A DNA stretch of 6,824 nt, taken from assembly GCA_026706225.1 (NCBI GenBank), contig JAPOZE010000452.1, forward strand, positions 1 through 6,824, in the 5' to 3' direction. A program made the position numbers and the translations under genes. The notes beneath the pieces are model-generated. The model was not told where the DNA came from, did not search any database, and saw only the letters and a program-made list of their open reading frames with translations. This DNA is from Acidobacteriota bacterium. Lineage in GTDB: Bacteria > Acidobacteriota > Terriglobia > Versatilivoradales > Versatilivoraceae. Of the stretch, positions 1-6,705 are shown one piece after another. Position 1 is the stretch's first letter, and each line of letters begins with the position of its first letter.

Positions 1-614
1 TGGTTGCCGACGAGACTTTCGTGGAACGTCCGTACCTGGCGCCGCCCTCGACGAAGGGCTTCTCCTGGTCTCTGATGCCCTCGGGTTGGAGCTGGAGACG
101 GGGAACCCATGGCACGGTTGAAGATGCCAGGAGCCGTTTCTGGGCGGATTTGACCGCCAACACCGGAGAAACGCCGGAGTCGTTCCTTGCCAAGAGCCCC
201 GACTACCGGATCTGGCCCGGACTGGCCGAGTTCCGGACCAACGGTTTCGTCTCCCGGAGAGCCAAACGGGACGTGGGGGTCTTGACCACTCATCCCCTGG
301 TCTTCCAGGGCCGGCTCCTCACGGTCAACGCCCAGGTTCCTCACGGAGATTTGAAGGTGGAGGTGTTGGATGCCGAGGGGACTCCCCTTGAGGGATACAC
401 TCAAGCGGACTGCGATCTGGGCACCTTCGACGGCGTCCAGCAACCGGTTCGTTGGAGGCACCGCAAAGACCTGGGAGAGTTGGCCGGCCGTCTCGTGCGC
501 CTGCGGTTCTATCTCCGGCAGGGAGACCTCTACGCCTTCCAGATCCACCACGCGGAACCCGCCGCGGACGAATTGATCGAGCCGTTTCCCGACTCCCGGT
601 TCATGTCGTTCTGA
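1..614 (+). CDS. C-terminal part of a glycosidase-like protein with a beta-rich tail domain (5' end outside window)
   Basis: The reading frame is open from base 3 with no stop before the TGA at 612-614, so this is the last ~203 codons of a longer gene. A GTG at 21 is in frame, but no Shine-Dalgarno precedes it and the frame continues upstream, so I do not take it as the start. The first ~70 residues are rich in Trp, Pro and Arg (for example FSWSLMPSGWSWRRG). The rest, from about the motif FRTNGFVS, alternates hydrophobic and polar residues as in a beta-sandwich: LTTHPLVFQGRLLTVNAQ, then LKVEVLDAEGTPLEGY, then VRLRFYLRQGDLYAFQI. From memory, this pattern (raised 'full-colour' beta strands ending in 'Leu-Tyr-Ala/Ser-Phe-Gln') closes many uncharacterised secreted glycosidase-like proteins of Planctomycetota and Acidobacteriota. 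No catalytic residue can be assigned from this part. The gene converges on the amidohydrolase with 37 bases between the stops and no recognisable terminator. The gene is certain; its function is only suggested. Confidence 0.75.
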   Translation, partial: VADETFVERPYLAPPSTKGFSWSLMPSGWSWRRGTHGTVEDARSRFWADLTANTGETPESFLAKSPDYRIWPGLAEFRTNGFVSRRAKRDVGVLTTHPLVFQGRLLTVNAQVPHGDLKVEVLDAEGTPLEGYTQADCDLGTFDGVQQPVRWRHRKDLGELAGRLVRLRFYLRQGDLYAFQIHHAEPAADELIEPFPDSRFMSF

Positions 615-651
615 ATCGGATTTCCAGGACGGCTCGGCGCCGCAGGCGACC

Positions 652-2247
652 CTATCCGCTACGCAGAACCTGTCCCGGCCTGGCCCCGGTCAGCCGTCCC
701 GACTCCAGGACCGGCGTTCCGTTGACCAGCACGTGGACCATTCCCCGGCAGACCCGGTTCGGATGGAAGGTCGTTCCGCAGTCGGTGAAGGCCTCGGGGT
801 TGAAGATGGCCAGGTCGGCCCAGTTGCCCTTCCGGATCGTGCCCCGGTCCGAGAGGCCCAAGCGCGCGGCGGGAAATGAGGTCATGCGGCGGACGGCCTC
901 CTGGGGAGTGAGCAGACCCTTGTCCCGGACGAAGGTGCGGTAGAAGTAGCCGGCCCAGGTGTAGGCGCCGTGAAAGGTCTCGTTTTTCAGGGGGCCGTCC
1001 GGGGCCAGCGCGATGGCGTCGGAGCCGGGCATGCAGTGGGAGCTGGCGAAGGGCAGGTGGAGGTCCGCCTCCTGGTAGGCGAAGCAGATGACCATGGTGG
1101 CGTGCAGGTCGTCGATCTCGGCCAGCAGGATTTCGCAAACCGCGTCGAAGATCTCCAGGTTCCAGGTCTCGGCGATCTCGGCTAGGCTTTTCTGAGAGAT
1201 CTCCGGCAGCGCGCGGCTGTGGTAGACCACGATGCGGTTCCAGTCCCGTTGAGCCAGCGAGACGATGATGCTGTGGTGCCCGCTCATCTCCTTGCGGATC
1301 CGGGGGTCCTTGAGCCGTTCGGCAATGGCGCCCGGGCCTCCCTCCAGCGCCCATTGGGGAAGCATGGTGCTGAGGTTGGTGGTGCCGAAGATACGCGTGT
1401 GCTGGTCGAATGTGACGTCGTGGCCGCGCGCGCGGGCGTCCTCCACCTGGTCGAGGGCCTGCTGGACTGCCCAATGGCTGTCCGGCGCCAGCCGGGCCAC
1501 GGTGGCGATGTGCGAGATCTGCAGCGGGATCCGGGCCGCCGCCGCGGTCCGGATCGCTTCGGCGATGGTCTCCCGGGCCTCGCCCGCCCGGTTCCGGGTG
1601 TGGGTGGCATAGAAGCCGCCCGCCTTCCGGGCCACCCGGCACAGGGCCGCCACCTCCTCTTCGCTGGCGCCCTGCTCGCAGTTGTACTCCAGCCCGGTGG
1701 AGTATCCGAACGCCCCTTCTTCCAGAGCCTGGGAAAGCAGCTGCTCCATCTGCCTCAACTCCCCAAGGTCGGCGGGGCGATCCGCCAGGCCCAGCGTGGC
1801 CAGGCGCAGGTTGCCGTTGGCGGCCAGGGTGGCGACGTTGAGAGCCGGTTCGAGGGACTCCAGGTGGTCCAGGTACTGGGCCATGGTCTTCCAGGGGATG
1901 CCCAGGGAGGACTGGTAGCCGTAGATGTTGCTGGCCGCCAACTCCACGCTCTCCACCGGCGCGCAACCGTGGCCGCAGTTCCCGATCACCTCCAGGGTCA
2001 CCCCCTGGCTGACGGCGCTGACCGCCCGCGGGTCCACTACCAGGGAATAGTCGGAGTGGCTGTGGATGTCGATGAAGCCGGGTGTTACATAAAGGCCCGA
2101 GGCGTCGATCCGGGGGACAGGGGAGACGGATTCGAGGTCTCCAACATCGGAGATCCTGCCCTGGGAGACCGCCACGTCGGCGCGTCTCGGAGGGGCGCCG
2201 GTCCCGTCCAGCAGGGTTCCGTTGGAGATGATCAGTTGCGGTGGCAT
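652..2247 (-). CDS. N-acyl-D-amino-acid deacylase (D-aminoacylase) family amidohydrolase
   Basis: This 531-residue protein belongs to the zinc-dependent amidohydrolase superfamily, nearest to D-aminoacylases, which release D-amino acids from N-acyl forms. The N-terminal strand (IISNGTLLDGTG) and C-terminal block (GTIRKGNWADLAIFNP, 469-484) form the usual small beta domain around the barrel. Metal and catalytic residues are visible: HSHSD at 62-66 (H62, H64), Cys91 in GNCGHGCAP, His216 in ATHTRNR, His246 in ISHIA, and Asp410 in GSDAIAL. The STGLEY block is at 183-188. By eye the substrate-carboxylate residues of characterised D-aminoacylases are changed: Lys after ISHL is Ala248, the Tyr of the DxYPY block is His283, and the later Arg is missing. 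It is ~40 residues longer than the ~480-495 typical of the family, mostly between His246 and Asp410. No signal peptide is seen, so it is probably cytoplasmic. The ATG at 2247 is the only start, because a TGA lies seven codons upstream; no good Shine-Dalgarno precedes it. Family is confident, substrate is not. Confidence 0.88.
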   Translation of the reverse strand: MPPQLIISNGTLLDGTGAPPRRADVAVSQGRISDVGDLESVSPVPRIDASGLYVTPGFIDIHSHSDYSLVVDPRAVSAVSQGVTLEVIGNCGHGCAPVESVELAASNIYGYQSSLGIPWKTMAQYLDHLESLEPALNVATLAANGNLRLATLGLADRPADLGELRQMEQLLSQALEEGAFGYSTGLEYNCEQGASEEEVAALCRVARKAGGFYATHTRNRAGEARETIAEAIRTAAAARIPLQISHIATVARLAPDSHWAVQQALDQVEDARARGHDVTFDQHTRIFGTTNLSTMLPQWALEGGPGAIAERLKDPRIRKEMSGHHSIIVSLAQRDWNRIVVYHSRALPEISQKSLAEIAETWNLEIFDAVCEILLAEIDDLHATMVICFAYQEADLHLPFASSHCMPGSDAIALAPDGPLKNETFHGAYTWAGYFYRTFVRDKGLLTPQEAVRRMTSFPAARLGLSDRGTIRKGNWADLAIFNPEAFTDCGTTFHPNRVCRGMVHVLVNGTPVLESGRLTGARPGQVLRSG

Positions 2248-2291
2248 CTGCGGGCCGGGCCAAGGTCAGGAGTCGGTTTGCATTCGGCACA

Positions 2292-2320
2292 AGGATAGTT
2301 TCGATCTCGTCGCCGGTAAA
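2292..2320 (-). promoter_or_regulatory. Candidate sigma-70 promoter for the amidohydrolase gene
   Basis: Read on the - strand, TTTACC (2320-2315) is followed after 17 bases by TATCCT (2297-2292). Each hexamer matches the sigma-70 consensus at four of six positions. Transcription would begin near 2285 and give a leader of about 38 bases before the ATG at 2247. This is a weak match in an AT-rich region and could be chance. Confidence 0.3.
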
Positions 2321-2447
2321 GCACCAAGATTCCCCAAAAACGAAGTGGATTCTTCTCAATTGATGGATACCAAGCGTATTGGATGGACTTGACAAGATAA
2401 TGGGTCGAAATTTTCCAAAATGGGGAAACTCAGGAAGAATCGCACCC

Positions 2448-2476
2448 TTTACATTAGAACATCGTTTTTATAAAAT
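2448..2476 (+). promoter_or_regulatory. Candidate sigma-70 promoter overlapping the start of the HEAT-symporter gene
   Basis: TTTACA (2448-2453) and TAAAAT (2471-2476) are separated by exactly 17 bases, and each matches five of six consensus positions. Transcription would start near 2482-2484, just past the ATG at 2479. If this promoter is the one used, that ATG cannot be the translation start, or the transcript is essentially leaderless. See the start-site discussion under the symporter gene. Confidence 0.4.
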
Positions 2477-2478
2477 AT

Positions 2479-5052
2479 ATGGAACTGGTTAATCCAAAAA
2501 CTCCAAGATTCCTTATATCCATACAGCCTCGTCTCTCAGATAGGAACGGCGAAACCTCCAAGTCCCACGGAGGAGTGCGCTGCTCTGCAGTTTTCGGCAT
2601 TGCGCCAGATTACTTGCTGCTTTGGGTCGTCTGGCTGAGCTTCGTCGTGTCCATGGCGTGGGTTGGTGCCGCGCCCGCAGCGTCATTGACTCATCAGGGT
2701 GAACGTCGGGCACAGGCGGTTCTCATCCTTCGTCAGGCATTGGAAGAAGGCCGCCAGTGGACCAAGGTGCGAGCCGCGGAGGCACTACTCTGGAATGGCT
2801 ACTACGCGGGAGTCAAGGAAGCGCTGGAAGAGGAATTGGCAAACGCACGTCCCTCCTATCGCATAGGGCTGTGGAGAGCGCTGGCCAAAGCCCAAGGAAA
2901 TGATCAAACGGCAGCCAAACGGTATATCGGCTTGATCCGAGATGCCTTTTTGGATGTCGAAGGCGCGGACCGAGTGCATGCTGCGGAAGCACTGGCCAAA
3001 CTGGGCTACTCCGAGAGGCCACTCGAACTCCAACGGATCGCCGGGGAGGAAACAGGCTCCTTTCGCGCCTTCGGCCGGTGGGTATTGGCAAACTCAGGAG
3101 ACGCTGACGACGAATTGGCCCTGGCCGAGCTTCTCGATTCTTCGGACGGGCGCGCCAGCGCCAGTTACGCATTGCGGAACTTAAAAAAGATCCAGCCCAC
3201 TACCTTGAATCGACTAGAGCGAGTCGCGTTCGGTCAGTCCTCTGAGGACCGTAGTCGAGTCTATGCCCTGGGTGCCTTTTTCGTCCATTCCTCCGGCGAG
3301 CGTAGATCGAAGGCTCGCCAAGAGTTGTTGCAATACCTGACAACGGGGAACACGGCCCAGAAAGTCGAAGTGTGCGGCGCCCTCGGAGCTTCGGGAGATC
3401 GGCAAGACGAGGGTGTGCTGGAAACCCTGTTGAGGAGCGGAGACATCGATGTGCGCGTCGGCGCCGCTAACGCCCTCTTGCGTATCGAACGCCGGCAACA
3501 TCGGGGTTTGAGTTGGCTGGATTGGACCGTGATGCTTTTTTACGGCACCGCGGTATTGGGGGTCGGATGGTTTCTATCGCGCAAGTTGAAAAGTACCGAG
3601 GAATTTTTTGTCGGCGGACGAAAAATGAATTCCTTTGCCATTGGCATATCCCTTTTCGCCACTCTACTCAGCACGGTTTCCTACCTGGCTCATCCCGGGG
3701 AGATGATCAAACATGGCCCCGTAGTTCTCGCCAGTGTGGCCATGATTCCGCTCATCTATGTCATCGTCGGCTACGGCCTGATTCCGTACCTCGTGCGTCT
3801 GCCCGTCACCAGCGCCTACGAGATCCTGGAAGGCCGGCTCGGAACCCGGATCCGATTGTTGGGGTCGTTCATTTTCATTGTCACCCGGCTCGTATGGATG
3901 GCGCTGATGATCTACCTCACCGGAAGAGTCATGGTCGTCGTCTTGGGTTGGCCTCTGGAAACTCTCCCTTATATCGTGATCGTGGCTGGATTCGTCACCG
4001 TGATCTACACGGCACTGGGCGGCCTGCGTGCCGTGGTGATCACCGACGTGACCCAGTTCTTCATTCTTTTCGGGGGAGCGGTTCTCACGATTGCGTTGAT
4101 CAATCGTGAGCTGGGCAGCTTTTATGCCTGGTTTCCAACGTCTTGGGCCCCCAACTGGGACGTTCAGCCCTTTTTCTCCTTGGACCCGGCAGTACGCGCC
4201 ACTGTTGTGGGCGCCTTTCTGAACAGCCTGATCTACTGGATCTGTACGGCGGGATCCGACCAACTGGCGATTCAACGCTATCTGGCCACCCGAGACGCCA
4301 CGGCGGCACGACGCGCTTTCTTGGTCAACTCCGTGGCCGGCATCTTCATTACCGTGGTCCTGGCGTTAGTCGGATTTGCGCTGCTTGGCTTTTTCAGTGT
4401 GAATCCGCACCTCATTCCCGACGGTCAAAGTCTGATTGAAGATGCCGACTACATATTTCCGCACTACGTTGCAAACTATCTCCCAATCGGCTTGGCCGGA
4501 TTGGTGATTGTGGCAATGTTTGCTGCCGTGATGTCCAGTCTTGATTCTGGGATCAACTCTGTTTCTACGGTCATCATGGTGGACTTTCTCAATCGGTCCA
4601 AGAGAGACACGGAAAGACATCAGCTGGCGACAGCGCGCTATCTCACCGTAGGCATTGGAGTAGCCGTGGTCTTGATCAGCTCGGTCATCGATAAGGTGCC
4701 CGGTAATATCCAGGAGGTGGCAGTCAAGACCAACTACCTCTTTCTCGTCCCCCTGTTCATTCTCTTTTTTCTGGCCTTGTTCGTATCCTTTGCCACCCCT
4801 TTTGGGGCGGCGTTTGGAGCCATTTACAGTTTTTTGGCAGGCGCTCTGATCGCCTTCTGGGACGTGTTGACCGGCCAGCCGGGTGTGAGCTTCCAATGGA
4901 TTGCCGTCGTTTCCTTGCTGGCGGGCCTGATTTTTGGCCCGCTCATGAGCATGCTTCCGACGCGCGGGAAAGGGTGGAAGACGAATCTCATGTGGAGCGG
5001 TGTAGCCCTGCTGCCCTGGCTGCTGATTTCTTACTTGGTGCTGGGACAGTGA
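2479..5052 (+). CDS. HEAT-repeat / sodium:solute symporter (SSS family) fusion protein
   Basis: The protein has 857 residues from the first ATG. Residues 45-62 are a hydrophobic signal or anchor segment, followed by small residues (AAPAAS, 64-69). Residues ~75-338 form about seven HEAT/Armadillo-like helical repeats, recognisable at VRAAEALL (97), RVHAAEALAKLG (165), FRAFGRWVLANSG (195), ASASYALRNL (226), SRVYALGAF (259), KVEVCGALGASGD (295) and VRVGAANALLRI (326). Residues ~348-855 are a complete symporter with about 14 membrane helices. The TEEFFVGGRKM loop (373-383) follows the first. ALGGLRAVVITDVTQ (512-526) holds the Asp of the vSGLT-type fifth core helix, and SSLDSGIN (686-693) matches the Na+ site helix. 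SSS proteins couple Na+ import to uptake of sugars, amino acids or organic acids. In this family the N-terminus is extracytoplasmic, so the HEAT domain should face the periplasm, as the leader implies. The start is unsure: no Shine-Dalgarno precedes the ATG and a promoter overlaps it. GTG at 2575 is the main alternative, with GGAGG only one base before it. Substrate is unknown. Confidence 0.9.
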   Translation: MELVNPKTPRFLISIQPRLSDRNGETSKSHGGVRCSAVFGIAPDYLLLWVVWLSFVVSMAWVGAAPAASLTHQGERRAQAVLILRQALEEGRQWTKVRAAEALLWNGYYAGVKEALEEELANARPSYRIGLWRALAKAQGNDQTAAKRYIGLIRDAFLDVEGADRVHAAEALAKLGYSERPLELQRIAGEETGSFRAFGRWVLANSGDADDELALAELLDSSDGRASASYALRNLKKIQPTTLNRLERVAFGQSSEDRSRVYALGAFFVHSSGERRSKARQELLQYLTTGNTAQKVEVCGALGASGDRQDEGVLETLLRSGDIDVRVGAANALLRIERRQHRGLSWLDWTVMLFYGTAVLGVGWFLSRKLKSTEEFFVGGRKMNSFAIGISLFATLLSTVSYLAHPGEMIKHGPVVLASVAMIPLIYVIVGYGLIPYLVRLPVTSAYEILEGRLGTRIRLLGSFIFIVTRLVWMALMIYLTGRVMVVVLGWPLETLPYIVIVAGFVTVIYTALGGLRAVVITDVTQFFILFGGAVLTIALINRELGSFYAWFPTSWAPNWDVQPFFSLDPAVRATVVGAFLNSLIYWICTAGSDQLAIQRYLATRDATAARRAFLVNSVAGIFITVVLALVGFALLGFFSVNPHLIPDGQSLIEDADYIFPHYVANYLPIGLAGLVIVAMFAAVMSSLDSGINSVSTVIMVDFLNRSKRDTERHQLATARYLTVGIGVAVVLISSVIDKVPGNIQEVAVKTNYLFLVPLFILFFLALFVSFATPFGAAFGAIYSFLAGALIAFWDVLTGQPGVSFQWIAVVSLLAGLIFGPLMSMLPTRGKGWKTNLMWSGVALLPWLLISYLVLGQ

Positions 5053-5162
5053 AGAACCGAGATGGATGCGGGAAAAATTCCGCTGTGCTGGTTCGACTGA
5101 AGCACCGTCAATTCAGGAAGCGGCCACCAAGTTGAACCCGAAAAGGGATTCCACAACAGTTG

Positions 5163-5190
5163 ATTCAAAAAGATCAAAGAGCCTTTGAAT
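5163..5190 (+). repeat. Overlapping, mutually exclusive hairpins upstream of the sialidase-fold gene
   Basis: ATTCAAA (5163-5169) is the exact reverse complement of TTTGAAT (5184-5190), with a 14-base loop. Inside that loop TCAAAG (5174-5179) pairs with CTTTGA (5183-5188) around the triloop AGC. Both stems need the same 3' arm, so only one can form. The 3' arm ends 9 bases before the Shine-Dalgarno. It may affect translation or bind a regulator, or it may be chance in an AT-rich leader. Confidence 0.35.
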
Positions 5191-5199
5191 TTCTCGCAT

Positions 5200-5206
5200 A
5201 GGAGGG
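5200..5206 (+). promoter_or_regulatory. Ribosome binding site that fixes a GTG start
   Basis: AGGAGGG lies just upstream of the GTG at 5211, with 5 bases between GGAGG and the start codon. This is the strong signal that decides the non-ATG start of the sialidase-fold gene. Confidence 0.85.
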
Positions 5207-5210
5207 AACA

Positions 5211-6476
5211 GTGGACTCCACAAGGAAGAACCGGAATCTGAGAAACCTGGAAGAGCAGCCCAGCCGCCGCGACTTCATTCAGGCTGGATCAAGCCATCTG
5301 GCCGCCCTTGGTGTCGCGGGACTGTCTGCGACCTCAACCAGGAGCTTCACCACGGTGCGAAAGGAGATTCAGATCGGAGATTTCCACCTGCGGCTGGGTC
5401 AGCCGCGGGTAGTGGCCGAAACGACCTCCGGACATTGCTGGTATCCGGGCCTGGAGAAGTTTTCGACTGGTGAGTTGATGCTCAATCACTCCTTGAACGC
5501 GGATGTCAATACCAATCTCACCAACACTCAGGCGGTTTACGTTTCCACCGACGAGGGGCTGAACTTTGATTTTGCTTACGATGTGAATGGATTTCACAAC
5601 GGCTGCGGCGAGCCCAGGATCAGTCTGCGCGACGGCCGGATCATCGGCACGTCGACCTACTTGAAACCGGATCCCGCCGGACAGTCCCGCCGCTTTTCCG
5701 CACACCGATGGACATACGATCGGGGAGGGAAGCGCTATTTGGTCGAGCCGTGGGGGGCTGTGGTGGAAGGACTGCCGCGTGATGTCGAACCCTGGCCCCG
5801 GGAGAGTCGCACCTGGTGGGCCCGAATCAACTGGTTCAGCGATATTCTGGAACTGGACCAATTCGTCGCTACGATCTCCGTGCGGTTCGAGGGTGACGCC
5901 CGGTGGGGTACCGTCGCGGTGGCCTCGGACGATGGAGGGCGTCACTGGCGTTATCTGTCCACAATCGCTGGACCCGACTCCGTACCCGATGCCAAGGAGG
6001 GCTTCGACGAGCCCTGCCTCGTGCAACTGGCTGACGGGGACCTGATGTGTGTGAGCCGAGTCGGTACCGGAAAAGATCAGAAGTTGGCGCGCGCCTACAG
6101 CGGTGACGGGGGAAAGAACTGGTCTCAGGTAGACCGGCTGCCGGCATTCAGTGTTGCCCCCCAATTGCTTCGGCTGGCCAATGGTGCTTTGGCGCTCGTA
6201 ACGGGTCGGCCGGGACTCTTCTTGTGGATTTCCGGCGATTCCCGTGGCCGGAAGTGGGAATCCGTCAACCTCATGGCTCATCATAATCGAACGGTTCCAA
6301 GTTCCTTTCAGATGAATGCGAAACAGACATCGGCGTACATCGATTTGATCGAGGTCTCTCCGAACCGGGTTTTCCTGGTTTACGACCGGACTCCGTTCGG
6401 CTGGGAGCCGGTTCCTCCCAATTCCGGCGAGCGCAGCCGAATCTATCTATTGGAAGTCAAGATCGAGCGGGTCTAG
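5211..6476 (+). CDS. Tat-exported BNR/Asp-box sialidase-fold protein (exo-alpha-sialidase-like)
   Basis: The 421-residue protein starts with a twin-arginine leader: SRRDFIQAG at 18-26, then a hydrophobic stretch (~28-41) ending in Ala/Ser/Thr residues. It should therefore be exported folded. The body is a six-bladed sialidase-type propeller judged by its Asp-boxes: STDEGLNF (112-119), SDDGGRHW (239-246), SGDGGKNW (297-304) and a degenerate SGDSRGRKW (341-349). FDEPCLVQLADG (265-276) resembles the Glu-containing block of GH33 sialidases, and RVFLVYDR (386-393) sits where these enzymes carry their Tyr nucleophile region. The usual N-terminal RIP motif is not present; the corresponding place appears to read CWYPGLEKFSTGEL (76-89). 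Hydrolysis of terminal sialic acid or of another sugar cannot be told apart here, and a non-catalytic binding role is possible. The GTG start is set by AGGAGGG five bases upstream. It follows the symporter on the same strand, which suggests release of a sugar that is then imported. Confidence 0.85.
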   Translation: MDSTRKNRNLRNLEEQPSRRDFIQAGSSHLAALGVAGLSATSTRSFTTVRKEIQIGDFHLRLGQPRVVAETTSGHCWYPGLEKFSTGELMLNHSLNADVNTNLTNTQAVYVSTDEGLNFDFAYDVNGFHNGCGEPRISLRDGRIIGTSTYLKPDPAGQSRRFSAHRWTYDRGGKRYLVEPWGAVVEGLPRDVEPWPRESRTWWARINWFSDILELDQFVATISVRFEGDARWGTVAVASDDGGRHWRYLSTIAGPDSVPDAKEGFDEPCLVQLADGDLMCVSRVGTGKDQKLARAYSGDGGKNWSQVDRLPAFSVAPQLLRLANGALALVTGRPGLFLWISGDSRGRKWESVNLMAHHNRTVPSSFQMNAKQTSAYIDLIEVSPNRVFLVYDRTPFGWEPVPPNSGERSRIYLLEVKIERV

Positions 6477-6573
6477 TACTCGCTTAGGTTGATGAATTGT
6501 TTTCTGAGTGCCGTCCGTCAGCAGTCGTGATTCAGACTCGAGTGAGAACCAGCCATGTGCTGCAAATAAGGAA

Positions 6574-6621
6574 CCTGGAACGCTGCGTTGACGAGCGGAG
6601 GACAGGCTTCCGCACTCCAGG
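6574..6621. repeat. Nested imperfect palindrome, possible dispersed repeat
   Basis: An outer stem CCTGGA/TCCAGG (6574-6579 with 6616-6621) encloses two smaller symmetric arms: AACGC-T-GCGTT (6579-6589) and GCGGA/TCCGC (6595-6599 with 6609-6613). The layout resembles a three-way junction, as in REP-like or other palindromic dispersed elements. It may also act at the RNA level. A run of five T at 6636-6640 is too far away (14 bases) for a standard terminator. Confidence 0.4.
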
Positions 6622-6693
6622 ATGCCGCCATTGGATTTTTGCCGAGGGTTTGATGCCGGCCGGCGAACCACGGCTGACAGTAAGGATCTTCAG

Positions 6694-6699
6694 AGGAGG
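6694..6699 (+). promoter_or_regulatory. Ribosome binding site that fixes a TTG start
   Basis: A perfect AGGAGG stands six bases before the TTG at 6706. It is the main reason to accept a TTG start, and the Tat-like peptide that follows confirms the frame. Confidence 0.75.
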
Positions 6700-6705
6700 A
6701 ACGAA

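Larger units (their letters stand above)
2248..2478. promoter_or_regulatory. Divergent intergenic control region, AT-rich in its right half
   Basis: These 231 bases separate the divergently transcribed amidohydrolase and HEAT-symporter genes, so promoters for both should lie here. The stretch from about 2290 is visibly AT-richer than the flanking genes. It contains one candidate promoter for each direction, listed separately. It also has a perfect TTGACA at 2389-2394 on the + strand without a good -10 at 17 bases, and a short inverted repeat TTTCC/GGAAA (2412-2416 with 2424-2428) that could be an operator half-site pair. I see no coding sequence here. Confidence 0.6.
5053..5210 (+). promoter_or_regulatory. 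Intergenic leader between the symporter and the sialidase-fold gene
   Basis: The 158 bases between the two same-strand genes hold several short inverted repeats and no convincing promoter. CAAC-A-GTTG lies at 5154-5162, a pair of competing hairpins at 5163-5190, and a weak GCGG/CCGC stem with an AT loop near 5078. There is no stem followed by a T-run that would serve as a terminator for the symporter. Read-through into the next gene, and so co-transcription, is possible but not shown. Confidence 0.4.
6477..6705 (+). other. Intergenic region with no gene; contains a nested palindrome
   Basis: These 229 bases lie between the sialidase-fold gene and the partial gene at the right edge. Open frames on both strands overlap here, but none has a ribosome binding site or a recognisable product, and I treat them as chance. 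The notable content is the imperfect nested palindrome at 6574-6621 and the strong Shine-Dalgarno at 6694-6699. No clear promoter or terminator is seen. Confidence 0.5.

Noticed and set aside
21..23. GTG at 21 as the start of the left-edge gene
   Set aside because: No Shine-Dalgarno precedes it and the frame stays open to the window edge. The visible part looks like a protein interior and tail, not an N-terminus.
615..651. Bidirectional terminator between the convergent genes
   Set aside because: Only a 4-bp CGGC/GCCG stem is possible and no T-run follows on either strand.
1219..2298. Long + strand open frame antisense to the amidohydrolase
   Set aside because: No ribosome binding site and no recognisable domain. 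Its composition (Gly, Val, Gln and Arg) mirrors the complementary codons of the real gene.
659..2395. Long open frame on the - strand overlapping the amidohydrolase in another frame
   Set aside because: Its translation is dominated by Pro, Arg and Gly with no motif, typical of a frame shadow in GC-rich DNA. The amidohydrolase frame has all family motifs.
2389..2417. Perfect TTGACA at 2389-2394 as a promoter -35
   Set aside because: The hexamer 17 bases on reads TTTCCA, a poor -10. The overlapping GATAAT at 2396-2401 has no usable -35. I keep it only as a remark.
3664..4275. - strand open frame inside the symporter
   Set aside because: Charged, low-complexity-like translation antisense to membrane helices; a shadow of the symporter.
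5334..6284. - strand open frame of 316 codons inside the sialidase-fold gene
   Set aside because: Antisense shadow with no ribosome binding site and no known motif. The + strand frame has Asp-boxes and a Tat leader.
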